From positions 504,594-568,593 of the forward strand of contig NZ_LT592170.1 of assembly GCF_900088825.1 (NCBI RefSeq): a DNA stretch of 64,000 nucleotides. The letters are read 5' to 3'. Under the pieces are notes generated by a model. That model was not told the DNA's origin, made no database searches, and saw only the letters and a list, made by a program, of their open reading frames with translations. A program made the position numbers and the translations under genes. The stretch comes from Thiomonas delicata (GTDB lineage Bacteria > Pseudomonadota > Gammaproteobacteria > Burkholderiales > Burkholderiaceae_C). Below are positions 27,429-36,575 of the stretch, piece after piece; the stretch's first letter is position 1, and the number at the start of each line of letters is the position of its first letter.

Positions 27429-28517
27429 TCAGCGGTGCAGACCGCGGCTATGGCGATGCACGGCTTCGACCAGCGCCGCGACATGCTCCGCAGGCGTGAA
27501 CTGGGAAATGCCGTGCCCGAGATTGAACACATGGCCGACCGCTTCCCCGGGCGCGATGGGGCCGAAGCTGTCGAGCACGGCGCGCGCCTGTTCGGCCACT
27601 TGCTGCGGCGGCGCGAACAGGATGCTGGGGTCGAGATTACCCTGCAGCGCCACGCGGTGGCCGACCTGGGCGCGCGCCTGCCCGAGGTTCACGGTCCAGT
27701 CCACGCCGAGCGCGTCCGCGCCGCTGTGGCTCATGGCGTCCAGCCACAATCCGCCGCCCTTGGTGAACAGAATGACCGGCACCTTGCGGCCTTCGTGCTC
27801 GCGCTTGAGCTGGGCGATGACGCGGCGGCTGTAGGCCAGGGAGAATTCCTGGAACGCGCCGTCGGCCAGCGTGCCGCCCCAGGAGTCGAACACCATCGCC
27901 GCTTGCGCGCCGGCGTCGATCTGGGCGTTGAGATAGGCGGCCACGGCATCGGCGTTGACCGCCAGGATGCGGTGCATCAAATCCGGGCGCGAATACAGCA
28001 GGGTCTTGGTGGCGCGCCAGTCGTCGCTGCCGCGGCCTTCCACCATGTAGCAGGCCAGGGTCCAGGGGCTGCCGGAAAAACCGATCAGCGGCACGCGCTG
28101 GGTGCCATCCTGCACCAGGGCGCGGCGAATCTGGGCCACGGCGTCGAACACGTAGCGCAGCTGGTTCAGGTCCGGCACGCGCAGGGCGAGGATGTCGGCT
28201 TCGGTGCGCAGCGGGCGCTCGAAGCGTGGCCCTTCGCCGGCCTCGAAGCGCAGCTCCAGGCCCATGGCGTCGGGCACGGTGAGGATGTCCGAGAACAAGA
28301 TGGCCGCGTCGAGCGGGAAGCGATCGAGCGGTTGCAGCGTGACTTCGGTGGCGAAATCGGGGTTCTGCGCCAGCCCCAGGAAACTGCCGGCGCGCGCGCG
28401 GGTGGCGTTGTACTCAGGCAGGTAGCGCCCGGCCTGGCGCATCAGCCACAGGGGGGTGTAGTCGGTGGGCTGGCGCAGCAGGGCGCGTAGAAAAGTGTCG
28501 TTGGCGAGGGCGGTCAT
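27429..28517 (-). CDS. hemE: Uroporphyrinogen decarboxylase
   Basis: Cytosolic haem-pathway enzyme that decarboxylates uroporphyrinogen III to coproporphyrinogen III. 362 residues, usual length. Signature segments are [15 protein letters not shown] (near 23), [16 protein letters not shown] with the catalytic aspartate, [26 protein letters not shown] and VFNLGHGI near the C terminus. The ATG at 28517 has no Shine-Dalgarno; a GACAAT -10-like hexamer lies 6 nt upstream, suggesting a leaderless mRNA. Much longer in-frame starts overlap the neighbouring gene and are rejected. Downstream lies the DnaA-box gap and then priA. Confidence 0.96.
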   Translation of the reverse strand: MTALANDTFLRALLRQPTDYTPLWLMRQAGRYLPEYNATRARAGSFLGLAQNPDFATEVTLQPLDRFPLDAAILFSDILTVPDAMGLELRFEAGEGPRFERPLRTEADILALRVPDLNQLRYVFDAVAQIRRALVQDGTQRVPLIGFSGSPWTLACYMVEGRGSDDWRATKTLLYSRPDLMHRILAVNADAVAAYLNAQIDAGAQAAMVFDSWGGTLADGAFQEFSLAYSRRVIAQLKREHEGRKVPVILFTKGGGLWLDAMSHSGADALGVDWTVNLGQARAQVGHRVALQGNLDPSILFAPPQQVAEQARAVLDSFGPIAPGEAVGHVFNLGHGISQFTPAEHVAALVEAVHRHSRGLHR

Positions 28518-28570
28518 CCGGCTATTGTCGCAAACCGCCGCTGCCGCGCCGCGGGGTCGTGCAAGCCGCG

Positions 28571-29215
28571 TCAGGCGCGCAGGCGGTTGAGCGATTGCAG
28601 CTCGTATTGCACGCGCACGCGCGAGTCGTTGATCTTGGCCAGCGTGTCCTCGATGCCCTTGACCGCGCGCCCGGCCGCGGGGGCGTACCAGTAGTGCGTG
28701 GTCACCGTGGCGTTGGGCGTGGTGTAGCGGCCCAGCAGGCGCAGGGTTTTGAAGGTTCCGGCGGGAACCTGCACGATGTCCTCGGCCTCCACCGTCACGT
28801 CCACCCCGATCTGCGCGTGCAGCTCCCATTCCGGCTGGCTTTGCGTGATGGTTTGCGCCCAGGCCTCGCCCGGGCTCATGGGAAAGCGGAACTGCGGAAA
28901 GGCCGGGGTGTAGGTGATGGCTTCGCCGGGCACCATCTCGCGCGAGAGCAGGTCGAACTGGTCGCTGTAAATGTTCTTCAGCCAGGGCGTGTCGGCGGCG
29001 TCGCCGTTTTTGACTTCGATCTGGATCCGCCCCGCGTCGAGCATGGCCACCACGCGGCTGCGCATGAGCAGGCCGGCGTCCTTGGCGTCGCTGTCGTCCA
29101 GCGTGCGGGTGAGGAACAGCCATTCGTCGCCGACGCGGATGTCGGGTTTGGGCAGCTTGCCGAATGCTGCGGCGAGGCTCGGCGTGGTGGTGTTCATGGT
29201 TCGGGGCGTGGGCAT
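28571..29215 (-). CDS. Conserved hypothetical protein, DUF3108-like C terminus
   Basis: No confident family. About 214 residues (208 if the ATG at 29197 is used). It contains beta-rich segments [31 protein letters not shown] and [21 protein letters not shown]. The last resembles the C-terminal portion of DUF3108-type periplasmic proteins, but no signal peptide is present here. A TATGCT hexamer sits 9 nt upstream of the ATG at 29215, a near-leaderless arrangement like that of other genes in this window, and this favours the longer form. It lies upstream of hemE on the same strand with a 53-nt gap. Confidence 0.6.
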   Translation of the reverse strand: MPTPRTMNTTTPSLAAAFGKLPKPDIRVGDEWLFLTRTLDDSDAKDAGLLMRSRVVAMLDAGRIQIEVKNGDAADTPWLKNIYSDQFDLLSREMVPGEAITYTPAFPQFRFPMSPGEAWAQTITQSQPEWELHAQIGVDVTVEAEDIVQVPAGTFKTLRLLGRYTTPNATVTTHYWYAPAAGRAVKGIEDTLAKINDSRVRVQYELQSLNRLRA

Positions 29216-29257
29216 GCAGACGCAAGCATAGCTGCTGCGCGCGTGAACCGGCCCTAA

Positions 29258-29297
29258 CGCAACTGGGTTGCGATAAATCTTCCGGCGCGGGTACGAT
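29258..29297 (+). promoter_or_regulatory. Promoter and palindromic operator of zinc-uptake operon
   Basis: TTGCGA (29268-29273) and TACGAT (29292-29297) are separated by 18 nt. The perfect palindrome CGCAAC-TGG-GTTGCG (29258-29272) overlaps the -35. Since a Fur/Zur-family gene ends the operon, this dyad is a candidate operator. It does not resemble the enterobacterial Zur box, so the assignment rests on position alone. Confidence 0.4.
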
Positions 29298-29353
29298 GCC
29301 GCTTGCGGGCCAAGCGGCCTGCCCCACGCGACCAACCCTCGATTCAATCCTCC

Positions 29354-30235
29354 ATGCGCAAGAACATCGCGGTTGCAGCCGGCCTCTGGCTGGCCGGCGC
29401 CCTGCTCGCCCTGGCCCAGGCGGCACCCATTGCGGTGGTGGCCGCCGAGAGCACCTACGGCGTGATCGCCGAGGCAATCGGCGGGCCGTACGTGCGGGTC
29501 ACCAGCATCATCCGCAACCCCAATGTCGATCCGCACCAGTTCGAGGCCTCACCGGCCACGGCGCGCACGGTGGCGCGGGCCGCCATCGTCGTGATGAACG
29601 GCCTGGGCTATGACGACTGGATGCGCAAGCTGCTCGCCGCCAACCCCGCGCCCGGGCGCGCGGTGGTCGTCGCTGCCGCGCTTGCGCCCGCGCTGGTGAT
29701 GGCCGATCGCAATCCGCATCTGTTCTACGACCCGCGGGTGGGCAACCTCGTCGCGTCGGGGCTGGCGGCGCTGCTTGCGAAGCGGGACCCGGCTCACGCC
29801 GCCGACTTCGCGCGCAATCTGCAGACCTTCGAGCAAGGCACCCTGCAGGTCGAGACGGCCGCGCGGCGCCTGTCGGCCCAGCATCCAAAACTGGCGGTGA
29901 CCGCCACCGAGCCGGTGTACGGCTACATGCTGCGCCTGCTGGGCTGGCGCAGCGCGGGCGAGGCCTTCCAGTTCAACGTGATGAACGGCACCGAGCCCTC
30001 GCCGAGCGTGGTCGCGCGCTACCAGGACGCCCTGCGACAGCGCCGCGTCGCGCTGCTGATCTACAACAAGCAGGTCAGCGAGCCCCTCACCCAGCGCATG
30101 CGCGACATCGCCCGCCAGGCGGGGGTGCCCACGGTGGGCGTGGATGAATTCGTGCCGCCCGGCACCGGCTATGCGGCCTGGTTGCTCGACTCGCTGCAGG
30201 CGGTGCGGCAGGCCCTGGCGAAGGGTGCGCGATGA
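29354..30235 (+). CDS. Metal ABC transporter substrate-binding protein (ZnuA-like)
   Basis: 293-residue periplasmic binding protein of the cluster A-I metal family. A cleavable signal peptide ends around residue 24 (LLALAQAAP). Likely metal ligands are His in [10 protein letters not shown] and in [10 protein letters not shown], and the acidic EFVPPGTGY region. The histidine-rich loop of many ZnuA proteins is absent. The ATG at 29354 is chosen because the signal peptide starts there; an in-frame start at 29303 adds a non-hydrophobic stretch. The ATPase gene overlaps its stop by ATGA. Zinc is inferred from the Zur-like repressor; manganese is an alternative. Confidence 0.82.
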   Translation: MRKNIAVAAGLWLAGALLALAQAAPIAVVAAESTYGVIAEAIGGPYVRVTSIIRNPNVDPHQFEASPATARTVARAAIVVMNGLGYDDWMRKLLAANPAPGRAVVVAAALAPALVMADRNPHLFYDPRVGNLVASGLAALLAKRDPAHAADFARNLQTFEQGTLQVETAARRLSAQHPKLAVTATEPVYGYMLRLLGWRSAGEAFQFNVMNGTEPSPSVVARYQDALRQRRVALLIYNKQVSEPLTQRMRDIARQAGVPTVGVDEFVPPGTGYAAWLLDSLQAVRQALAKGAR

Positions 30236-31092
30236 ACGGGCAACCACAACCCGAGACCTGGGCCGTCGAAGCCAGCGCACTGCGCTGCATGCGCGGCGAC
30301 CGCGCCGTCATCACGGGGCTGGACCTGCGCATCGCCGAGGGCAGCCTGGTCGGCGTGTTCGGCAGCAACGGTTCGGGCAAGACCACCCTGCTGCAGACGC
30401 TGGCGGGCATCCTGGGCGAAGGTGGCGGCACCCTGCGCCTGCTCGGGCGGCCGCTGGCACAGGCGCGCACCGAGGTGGGCTATGTGGCGCAGGCCGTGCC
30501 CGAGGGCGCGTATGGGGGCATCGACGCGCGCAGTTTCGTCGGCGCGGCTTGGCGCGGCGAGCGCTGGGGCCTGGGCTGGCGCGACGCCGCGCCGCGCACG
30601 CAGGCGGTGGATGCCGCGCTGCAAAGCGTGGACGCCTCGCATCTGGCGGGCCGGCCGATGGAGGCGCTGTCCGGCGGCGAGCGCCAGCGCGTGTGCATCG
30701 CCCAGGCGCTGGTCAATCCGGTGCGGCTGTTGCTGCTGGACGAGCCGCTGTCCAACCTCGACCCGCGCGCGCAGCAAGGCGTGTTGGAACTGGTGCGGCG
30801 GCTCTGCCGCGAACAGGCCCTGACCGTGCTGCTCACCGCGCACGACATCAACCCCCTGCTGCCGGTGATGGACCGGGTGCTGTACCTGGCGGCCGGGCGC
30901 GGGCGCATCGGCACGGTGGACGAGGTCGTCAACGCCGCGTCGCTCTCCGAGCTCTACGGCCTGCCGATGGCGGTGGCGCGGCACGACGGCTATGTGTTCA
31001 TCCATCCCGCGCGCGGTTTCATGCCCGAGGTGTCGCCGCACTGCGGCCACGGCCACGACCATGCGCACGACCCCCTCGGGGGGGCGCGATGA
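30232..31092 (+). CDS. Metal ABC transporter ATP-binding protein (ZnuC-like)
   Basis: 286-residue ABC ATPase energising metal import. Walker A is FGSNGSGKTTLLQTLAG (near 44), the signature is LSGGERQRVCIAQAL (near 145), and Walker B is RLLLLDEPLSNLD followed by TAHDINPLL. The C terminus is histidine-rich (HCGHGHDHAHD), which could sense or buffer zinc. The start overlaps the upstream stop and its own stop overlaps the permease start, both as ATGA, so the three transport genes are translationally coupled. Confidence 0.9.
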   Translation: MNGQPQPETWAVEASALRCMRGDRAVITGLDLRIAEGSLVGVFGSNGSGKTTLLQTLAGILGEGGGTLRLLGRPLAQARTEVGYVAQAVPEGAYGGIDARSFVGAAWRGERWGLGWRDAAPRTQAVDAALQSVDASHLAGRPMEALSGGERQRVCIAQALVNPVRLLLLDEPLSNLDPRAQQGVLELVRRLCREQALTVLLTAHDINPLLPVMDRVLYLAAGRGRIGTVDEVVNAASLSELYGLPMAVARHDGYVFIHPARGFMPEVSPHCGHGHDHAHDPLGGAR

Positions 31093-31904
31093 TCCTCGGC
31101 CTCGAATACGGTTTCATGCGCCACGCCCTGCTGGCCGGCAGCAGCATCGCCGTGGCCAGCGCGGCCGTGGGCTATTTCGTCACCTTGCGGCGCCAGGCCT
31201 TCGCCGCGCACGCGCTGTCGCATGTCGGCTTCACCGGCGCGGCGGGTGCCATCCTGCTGGGCTTGAGCCCGTATCTGGGGTTGTTCGCCTTCACCGTGAG
31301 CACCGGCATCGGCCTGTCGCTGGCCGGTGCGCGGCTGCGCCAGCGCGACATCGGCATCGGCATGGTGCTCATGTTCGCGCTCGGCCTGGGCGTGTTGTTC
31401 CTCAACCTCTACACCGCCAACGCCCAGGCGGCGATGAGCATCCTGTTCGGCAGCATCGTGGGCATCACGGCATGGCAGGCGGGTTTGTCGGTGGCGGTGG
31501 CGTTGGCCTGCCTGCTGGCGCTGGCCGCCATCTTCCGGCCGTTGTGCCTGGCCAGCGTCAATCCCGAGGCGGCGCGTGCGCGCGGCGTGCCGGTGGGGCT
31601 GCTCGACCTGTTGTTCCTCGGCCTGGTGGCCGTGACGGTGGCCATCGCCGTGCCGGTGATCGGCGCATTGCTCATCTTCGCCTTTCTCATCGGTCCGGCG
31701 GCCGCGGCCCAGGCCCTGGCGCGCAGCCTGGGGCGCGGCGTGCTGCTGGCCATGTTGCTGGGCCTGCTGCTGACCTGGGCGGGGCTGGCGGCGGCCTACT
31801 ACATCGGCTATCCGGCCAGCACCTGGATCGCCTCGCTCAGTTTCGCGCTGTACGTCGCGGCGCATGTCGCGGGCAAAGGCCGTGGTCAAGGCGCGCCGAA
31901 TTGA
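31089..31904 (+). CDS. Metal ABC transporter permease (ZnuB-like)
   Basis: 271-residue inner-membrane permease of the ABC-3 family, with about eight hydrophobic spans. Recognisable segments are VGYFVTLRRQAFAAHALSHVGFTGAA, GSIVGIT and PVIGALLIFAFLIGPAAAAQ. The ATG at 31089 overlaps the ATPase stop (ATGA); the longer in-frame extension belongs to the other frame of the ATPase gene. The 3' end overlaps the start of the Fur-family regulator by 41 nt, an unusually deep overlap that ties regulator synthesis to the transporter. Confidence 0.88.
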   Translation: MILGLEYGFMRHALLAGSSIAVASAAVGYFVTLRRQAFAAHALSHVGFTGAAGAILLGLSPYLGLFAFTVSTGIGLSLAGARLRQRDIGIGMVLMFALGLGVLFLNLYTANAQAAMSILFGSIVGITAWQAGLSVAVALACLLALAAIFRPLCLASVNPEAARARGVPVGLLDLLFLGLVAVTVAIAVPVIGALLIFAFLIGPAAAAQALARSLGRGVLLAMLLGLLLTWAGLAAAYYIGYPASTWIASLSFALYVAAHVAGKGRGQGAPN

Positions 31905-32331
31905 GTCGGCCGACTTGCTGCGCGCGCATGGGCTGCGCGCGACGCCGGCGGCGCTGGCCGTGCTCGCCACGCTCGATGCCAGCTCGGCGCCCCTGACGCA
32001 CGAGGCCATCGCCGCCCGCCTGCCGCAGACCACGCCCGTGGCCCGGATCGACCGGGTCACGCTGTACCGGGTGCTCGAGCGCATGACTCGTTGCGGCCTG
32101 TTGCACCGCTTTCAGGGGCAGGACCGCATCTGGCGCTTCGCCCTCGGCGCCGAGGGCGGACTGGCCGGCATGTTCGAGTGCACCCGCTGCCACAGCGTCG
32201 CGCCGCTTCCCGGCGACCCCGCGCTTCCCGGCCTGCTCGCCCAGGTTCAGCGCAAGTTGCGCGACCAGGGCCTGGAGGGCATGGCCGCGGAACTGACCGT
32301 GCATGGCCTTTGCAAGGGCTGCAGGACTTGA
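31864..32331 (+). CDS. zur: Fur-family repressor, probably Zur
   Basis: 155-residue Fur-family metalloregulator. It has an N-terminal winged helix (RATPAALAVLATL, RVTLYRVLERMTRCGLL) and a dimerisation domain with a structural zinc site made by Cys106/Cys109 (CTRCH) and Cys150/Cys153 (CKGC). Its place at the end of a ZnuACB-like operon makes a zinc uptake repressor most likely; manganese or peroxide sensing is less likely. The start at 31864 lies inside the permease gene. A GTG a few codons later would also serve. The candidate operator is the palindrome at 29258-29272. Confidence 0.78.
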   Translation: MSRAKAVVKARRIESADLLRAHGLRATPAALAVLATLDASSAPLTHEAIAARLPQTTPVARIDRVTLYRVLERMTRCGLLHRFQGQDRIWRFALGAEGGLAGMFECTRCHSVAPLPGDPALPGLLAQVQRKLRDQGLEGMAAELTVHGLCKGCRT

Positions 32332-32332
32332 G

Positions 32333-32539
32333 TCAAAGATGGCCGGCCGCGGTGCCCGCCAGCCACGACACCACGCTGGCCATCAGAAAGACCAGGAACT
32401 TGGTGTTGGTCTCCAGTCCCAGGTTCTCGAACAGGCGCTTGAAGCCCCAGACCGCAAAAGGGTAGGACACGAAAGAAACGACCAGGCCGAACATGGCGAC
32501 GCGCTTGCGGGATGGGGTGATGGTGCGGATTATGAGCAA
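32333..32539 (-). CDS. Small hypothetical membrane protein
   Basis: No family recognised. Up to 68 residues (53 if the ATG at 32494 is used). Two hydrophobic stretches, VAMFGLVVSFVSYPFAVWGF and KFLVFLMASVVSWLAG, are joined by a polar loop with an amphipathic look. Convergent with zur, ending 2 nt beyond its stop. The amino-acid composition is typical of a real small membrane protein rather than a shadow frame, but there is no clear ribosome-binding site. Confidence 0.5.
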   Translation of the reverse strand: MLIIRTITPSRKRVAMFGLVVSFVSYPFAVWGFKRLFENLGLETNTKFLVFLMASVVSWLAGTAAGHL

Positions 32540-32578
32540 GCCGTCCGAGCCAGGCTGTGTGCGCCTGTAACAGCGCGT

Positions 32579-33535
32579 TCAGGCGCTTCGGGCGGCCACG
32601 GCGGGGGGCGTGACCGCCAGCGCTGCGCGCGACCAGGGCCACTGCGCCGGATTGGCGAAGCAGTCCTTCAGGTAGTCGATCCACAATCGCTGGCGCAGCG
32701 GCATGTGCTTGCGCTGCGCGAACACGATATGGATGCCCACCGGCGGCGCGGCGAAATCGGCCAGCACTTCCACCAGCCGGCCGGCGGCCAGATCCTCTCC
32801 CACTTCCCACATCGAGCGCCAGGCCAGACCATGGCCCTCCAGGCACCATTGATGCAGAACCGCGCCGTCGGTGCAGTCCAGCGCGCCGCTGACGCGCAGG
32901 TGCAGGGGTTCGCCGTCGACCTGGAACACCCAGCCGCGCGGCTGGCTGGCCACCGACGAATAGGGCAGGCAGCGATGGCGCTGGAGATCCTGCGGATTTT
33001 GCGGCGCGCCGTGGCGGCGGATATAGGCGGGCGAGGCCACGCAGGCGCGGCGGCTTTCCCCCAGGCGCACGCTGACCAGCGACGAATCGGCCAGCGCGCC
33101 CACGCGCACGGCGCAGTCGTAGCCCTCGTTGACCAGATCGACCAGGCGGTCCGTCAGGTCGAGCGACAGCGTGACCTCCGGGTTGCGCTGCAGGAATTCC
33201 GGCACCAGCGGCGCCACATGTTTGCGGCCGAACCCGGCCGGGGCGGTGATGCGCAGGTGGCCGCTCGCCTTGACCCCGCCCGCGGTGACGCTGGATTCGG
33301 CGCTTTGCAGCTCCGCCAGCAGCCGCTGGCAGTCCTCCAGGAAGGAAACGCCCTCGTGCGTGAGGGTGATGCGGCGGGTGGTCCGCACCAGCAGCTTGAC
33401 GCCCAGGCGCGCTTCGAGCGCGTCGATGCGCCGGCCGATGATGGCTGGGGCCACCCCTTCGGCATGCGCCGCGGCGGTCAGGCTGCCCCGGTTGGCCACG
33501 GCGACGAAGGTTTCCATCTGTTTGAGGCGATCCAC
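32579..33535 (-). CDS. LysR-family transcriptional regulator
   Basis: 318-residue LysR regulator. The N-terminal winged helix (METFVAVANRGSLTAAAHAEG, then RIDALEARLGVKLLVRTTR) covers residues ~5-65. The effector domain follows, with LDLTDRLVDLVNEGYDCAVRVG and GVFQVDGEPLHLRV-type segments typical of the AaeR/DmlR-like group. The GTG at 33535 is chosen because GGAG sits 7 nt upstream and VDRLKQMETF is the family-like start. It is divergent from malate synthase across about 280 bp with a 14-bp palindrome, so it may control that gene or itself. The inducer is unknown. Confidence 0.85.
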   Translation of the reverse strand: MDRLKQMETFVAVANRGSLTAAAHAEGVAPAIIGRRIDALEARLGVKLLVRTTRRITLTHEGVSFLEDCQRLLAELQSAESSVTAGGVKASGHLRITAPAGFGRKHVAPLVPEFLQRNPEVTLSLDLTDRLVDLVNEGYDCAVRVGALADSSLVSVRLGESRRACVASPAYIRRHGAPQNPQDLQRHRCLPYSSVASQPRGWVFQVDGEPLHLRVSGALDCTDGAVLHQWCLEGHGLAWRSMWEVGEDLAAGRLVEVLADFAAPPVGIHIVFAQRKHMPLRQRLWIDYLKDCFANPAQWPWSRAALAVTPPAVAARSA

Positions 33536-33605
33536 GGAATCTCCAGGGCTGGTCCAGACCAAACCGGCATTTAGCTAGTGTATTAAAGACGAATTTGGCT
33601 TTATT

Positions 33606-33619
33606 ACATGCATGCATGT
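33606..33619. promoter_or_regulatory. 14-bp palindrome between LysR gene and aceB
   Basis: ACATGCATGCATGT is a perfect palindrome in an AT-rich patch about 70 bp upstream of the LysR start and 200 bp upstream of malate synthase. LysR proteins bind dyads with a T-N11-A core, and TTACATGCATGCATG would fit. The alternating purine-pyrimidine run could also just be simple sequence. Confidence 0.35.
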
Positions 33620-33818
33620 CAATAGTGATTTGCCCCGGGTTGGCGGCCGCGCGGCCCCAAGGGTCGCGATTCCTCCTAAACTTTGCAGTGCAACATCGGC
33701 GCGACGTTTTTTCCCATGCGCTGCCCTTGCCGCGAGGCTGGGCCGAGCAGGGATGGCGTTTCGGTGATTACCGCGCCGCACAATTCCAGACATCGACTGC
33801 AATTTCCAGGAGAACCGC

Positions 33819-35405
33819 ATGAAGGCTAGCGATCTGCCACAGGGCATCCGCATCACCGCTTCACACAAGCCCGCGTTCGACATCGTCCTGACGCCCGAGG
33901 CACTGGGTTTCGTGGCGCAATTGCACCGTGCCTTTGAACCGCGCCGCCAGGAATTGCTCGCCGCGCGCGTGGCGCGCACCAAACGCCTGGACGCGGGCGA
34001 AAAGCCGGACTTCCTGCCGGAAACGAAGGCCATTCGCGAAGGCGACTGGACCATCGCCCCGCTGCCCAAGGCGCTGGAGCGCCGCCGCGTCGAAATCACC
34101 GGGCCGGTCGACCGCAAGATGGTCATCAACGCCTTCAACTCCGGCGCCGACAGCTATATGGCCGACTTCGAGGACGCCAACACCCCGGACTGGGACAATC
34201 AGATCCAGGGCCAGATCAATCTCTACGAAGCCGTGCGGCGCACGATCAGCCTGGAGCAGAACGGCAAGACCTACCGGCTCAACGACGCCATCGCCACCCT
34301 GCAGGTACGCCCCCGCGGCTGGCATCTGGACGAGAAGCACATGCAGGTGGACGGTCAGCGCGTCAGCGGCGCGCTGTTCGACTTCGGCCTGTTCTTGTTC
34401 CACAACGCCAAGGAACAGCTCGCGCGCGGCGCCGGCCCCTATTTCTACCTGCCCAAGCTCGAAAGCCACCTCGAGGCGCGGCTGTGGAACGATGTGTTCG
34501 TGCTGGCGCAGCGCGAACTGGGCATCCCCCAGGGTTCCATCAAGGCCACGGTGCTGGTCGAGACCATCCTCGCGGCGTTCGAGATGGACGAAATCCTCTA
34601 CGGACTGCGCGAACACAGCGCCGGCCTCAACGCCGGGCGCTGGGATTACATTTTCAGCGCGATCAAGAAGTTCAAGGTCGACCGCGATTTCTGTCTCGCC
34701 GACCGCGCGCAGATCACCATGAACGTGCCGTTCATGCGCGCCTACGGCCTGCTGCTGCTCAAGACCTGCCACAAGCGCAAGGCGCCCGCGATCGGCGGGA
34801 TGAGCGCGCTCATCCCGATCAAGAACGATCCGGAGAAGAACGCCAAGGCGATGGAGGGCATCCGCGCCGACAAGCGCAGGGACGCCAGCGACGGCTACGA
34901 CGGCGGCTGGGTGGCCCACCCCGGGCTGGTGCAGCCGGCGATGGAAGAGTTCGTCGCCGTGCTCGGCGACAAGCCCAACCAGATCGTCAAGACCCGCGAC
35001 GACGTGCACGTGAGCGGGGCCGACCTGCTGAACTTCCAGCCCGAGCAGCCGATCACCGAGGCAGGTCTGCGCAACAACATCAACGTCGGCATCCACTACC
35101 TCGGCGCCTGGCTGTCGGGCAGCGGCGCCGTTCCCATTCACAACCTGATGGAAGACGCCGCCACCGCCGAGATTTCGCGCAGCCAGGTCTGGCAGTGGAT
35201 CCACAGCCCCAAGGGCGTCTTGACCGATGGCCGCAAGGTCAGCGCCGAGCTGGTGCGCGGGTTGATTCCCGAGGAACTGGCCAAGGTCAAGTCCACCGGC
35301 GCCGAAGGCCAGTTCGACAAGGCGGCGCAGATTTTCGAGCGCATGGCCACGGGCGAGGCGTTCGTCGAATTCCTCACCTTGCCGCTGTACGAGGAGTTGG
35401 GCTGA
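33819..35405 (+). CDS. aceB: Malate synthase A
   Basis: 528-residue glyoxylate-cycle enzyme condensing acetyl-CoA and glyoxylate to malate; the length fits the A isoform. Landmarks are the [16 protein letters not shown] region, FEDANTPDW with the metal-binding acidic residues (near 110), the [11 protein letters not shown] motif, [38 protein letters not shown] and a C-terminal [13 protein letters not shown] lies 7 nt upstream of the ATG. No isocitrate lyase gene is in the window. A good intrinsic terminator follows at 35501. A LysR regulator is divergent. It would act with the aldehyde dehydrogenase locus in C2 metabolism. Confidence 0.96.
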   Translation: MKASDLPQGIRITASHKPAFDIVLTPEALGFVAQLHRAFEPRRQELLAARVARTKRLDAGEKPDFLPETKAIREGDWTIAPLPKALERRRVEITGPVDRKMVINAFNSGADSYMADFEDANTPDWDNQIQGQINLYEAVRRTISLEQNGKTYRLNDAIATLQVRPRGWHLDEKHMQVDGQRVSGALFDFGLFLFHNAKEQLARGAGPYFYLPKLESHLEARLWNDVFVLAQRELGIPQGSIKATVLVETILAAFEMDEILYGLREHSAGLNAGRWDYIFSAIKKFKVDRDFCLADRAQITMNVPFMRAYGLLLLKTCHKRKAPAIGGMSALIPIKNDPEKNAKAMEGIRADKRRDASDGYDGGWVAHPGLVQPAMEEFVAVLGDKPNQIVKTRDDVHVSGADLLNFQPEQPITEAGLRNNINVGIHYLGAWLSGSGAVPIHNLMEDAATAEISRSQVWQWIHSPKGVLTDGRKVSAELVRGLIPEELAKVKSTGAEGQFDKAAQIFERMATGEAFVEFLTLPLYEELG

Positions 35406-35500
35406 CCCGATACGGGCTCGGCGGGCGTGACGACGGGCAGGGGGCCAGCCGCCGCCTGCGCCTTCGCGTCAGCGGCGTGCGCCGCCCGATAGGATCTCCA

Positions 35501-35531
35501 CCTCGGAAGCGATTCCGGGGTTTTTCTTTTT
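35501..35531 (+). terminator. Rho-independent terminator after aceB
   Basis: CCTCGGAA and TTCCGGGG pair over 8 bp (one G-U) around a GCGA tetraloop of the GNRA type, followed directly by TTTTTCTTTTT. It lies 96 nt past the malate synthase stop. It is the only textbook intrinsic terminator found in the window. Confidence 0.85.
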
Positions 35532-35580
35532 GTGCCATGCAGGATCGGCACGTTCATCGCACCATTTCCGAGGAGTAGAG

Positions 35581-36315
35581 ATGAAGATTCGCGATCTGTC
35601 CGGACAAATTGCCGTCATCACCGGGGCGTCGAGCGGCATTGGCGCCGCCGCCGCGCGGGCGCTGGTTGCCGAGGGCATGCAGGTGGTGCTCGCGGCGCGT
35701 TCGGTGACCAAGCTGGAGGCGCTGGCCAAGGAACTCGGGGAACGCGCCCTGGCGGTGCCGACCGATGTCGGCGACGAAGCCCAGGTGCGTCGCTTGTTCG
35801 ACACCGTGAAGGATCGCTTCGGCGGCCTCGACCTGCTGTTCAACAATGCCGGGGTGGGCTATCACGGCCCTTTGGAGCATGGCAAGACGGCCGAATGGAA
35901 GGCGACCATCGACGCCAATCTATGGGGCGTGCTGTTCTGCACGCGCGCGGCCATTCCACTCTTGCGTGGGCGCCCGGGGGCGATGATCAATACCGTGTCC
36001 AGCGTGGGCGGGCGGCGGGGCATTGAGGGCTGGGCGGTGTACAACGCCACCAAGTTCGCCGTGGTCGGCATGCACGACGCCTTGCGCAAGGAACTGGGGC
36101 CGGAGGGCATCCGGGTCTCGCTGATCGAGCCCGGAGCGGTCTATACCGATTGGGGCTACAACGTGCCGCCGGAACAGATGAAAGCGCGGCGCGATTCGCT
36201 CGAGGCGCTGCATGCGGAGGACGTCGCGCAGGCGCTGGTCTATGCTTTTGCCCAGCCCGCGCACGTCAACCCGCAGGAATTGCTGATCCTGCCGACGCGC
36301 CAGACCGCGCCCTGA
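35581..36315 (+). CDS. SDR-family oxidoreductase
   Basis: 244-residue classical short-chain dehydrogenase with unknown substrate. The cofactor loop TGASSGIGAAAA is at about 14, the NNAG-type motif LLFNNAGVGYH near 88, the catalytic Ser in NTVSSVGG and the YxxxK motif YNATK near 155. The basic residues after the second strand (AARSVTKLEAL) suggest NADP(H). AGGAG lies 6 nt upstream of the ATG. It is transcribed from its own start after the aceB terminator. It has no operon partner downstream, because the next gene is convergent. Confidence 0.88.
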   Translation: MKIRDLSGQIAVITGASSGIGAAAARALVAEGMQVVLAARSVTKLEALAKELGERALAVPTDVGDEAQVRRLFDTVKDRFGGLDLLFNNAGVGYHGPLEHGKTAEWKATIDANLWGVLFCTRAAIPLLRGRPGAMINTVSSVGGRRGIEGWAVYNATKFAVVGMHDALRKELGPEGIRVSLIEPGAVYTDWGYNVPPEQMKARRDSLEALHAEDVAQALVYAFAQPAHVNPQELLILPTRQTAP

Positions 36316-36366
36316 GTGGGCAGTCCGTTTCGGGGGCCGCCGTTGCGCGGGCCCCGGGTCGACGGA

Positions 36367-36549
36367 TCAACTGGCGGGGTTCTGGGTCGGCGCGGCGCCG
36401 CTCGCCGGCTGGGTGGCGGAGGACTGTTCTGCTTCGCCAGCCTGGGGCTCGTCGTGCTTGTGAACCTTGCGCTGCAGCTTTTCCTGCTTCTTGCGCTGCT
36501 TGGCCAGTTCTTTCTGGCGTTTTTCGTAGGAGTAATTCGGCTTGGCCAA
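36367..36549 (-). CDS. Small conserved basic protein
   Basis: 60 residues with a strongly basic, helical N-terminal half (YSYEKRQKELAKQRKKQEKL) and a polar Ala/Ser/Pro-rich tail. I recall similar short lysine/glutamine-rich proteins annotated as hypothetical in many betaproteobacteria. Function unknown; the composition suggests nucleic-acid or ribosome contact. It is located just downstream of lipA on the same strand, 26 nt away. Confidence 0.7.
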   Translation of the reverse strand: MAKPNYSYEKRQKELAKQRKKQEKLQRKVHKHDEPQAGEAEQSSATQPASGAAPTQNPAS

Positions 36550-36575
36550 TGTCGGTCCTGGTCGGGTTGTGAAAA

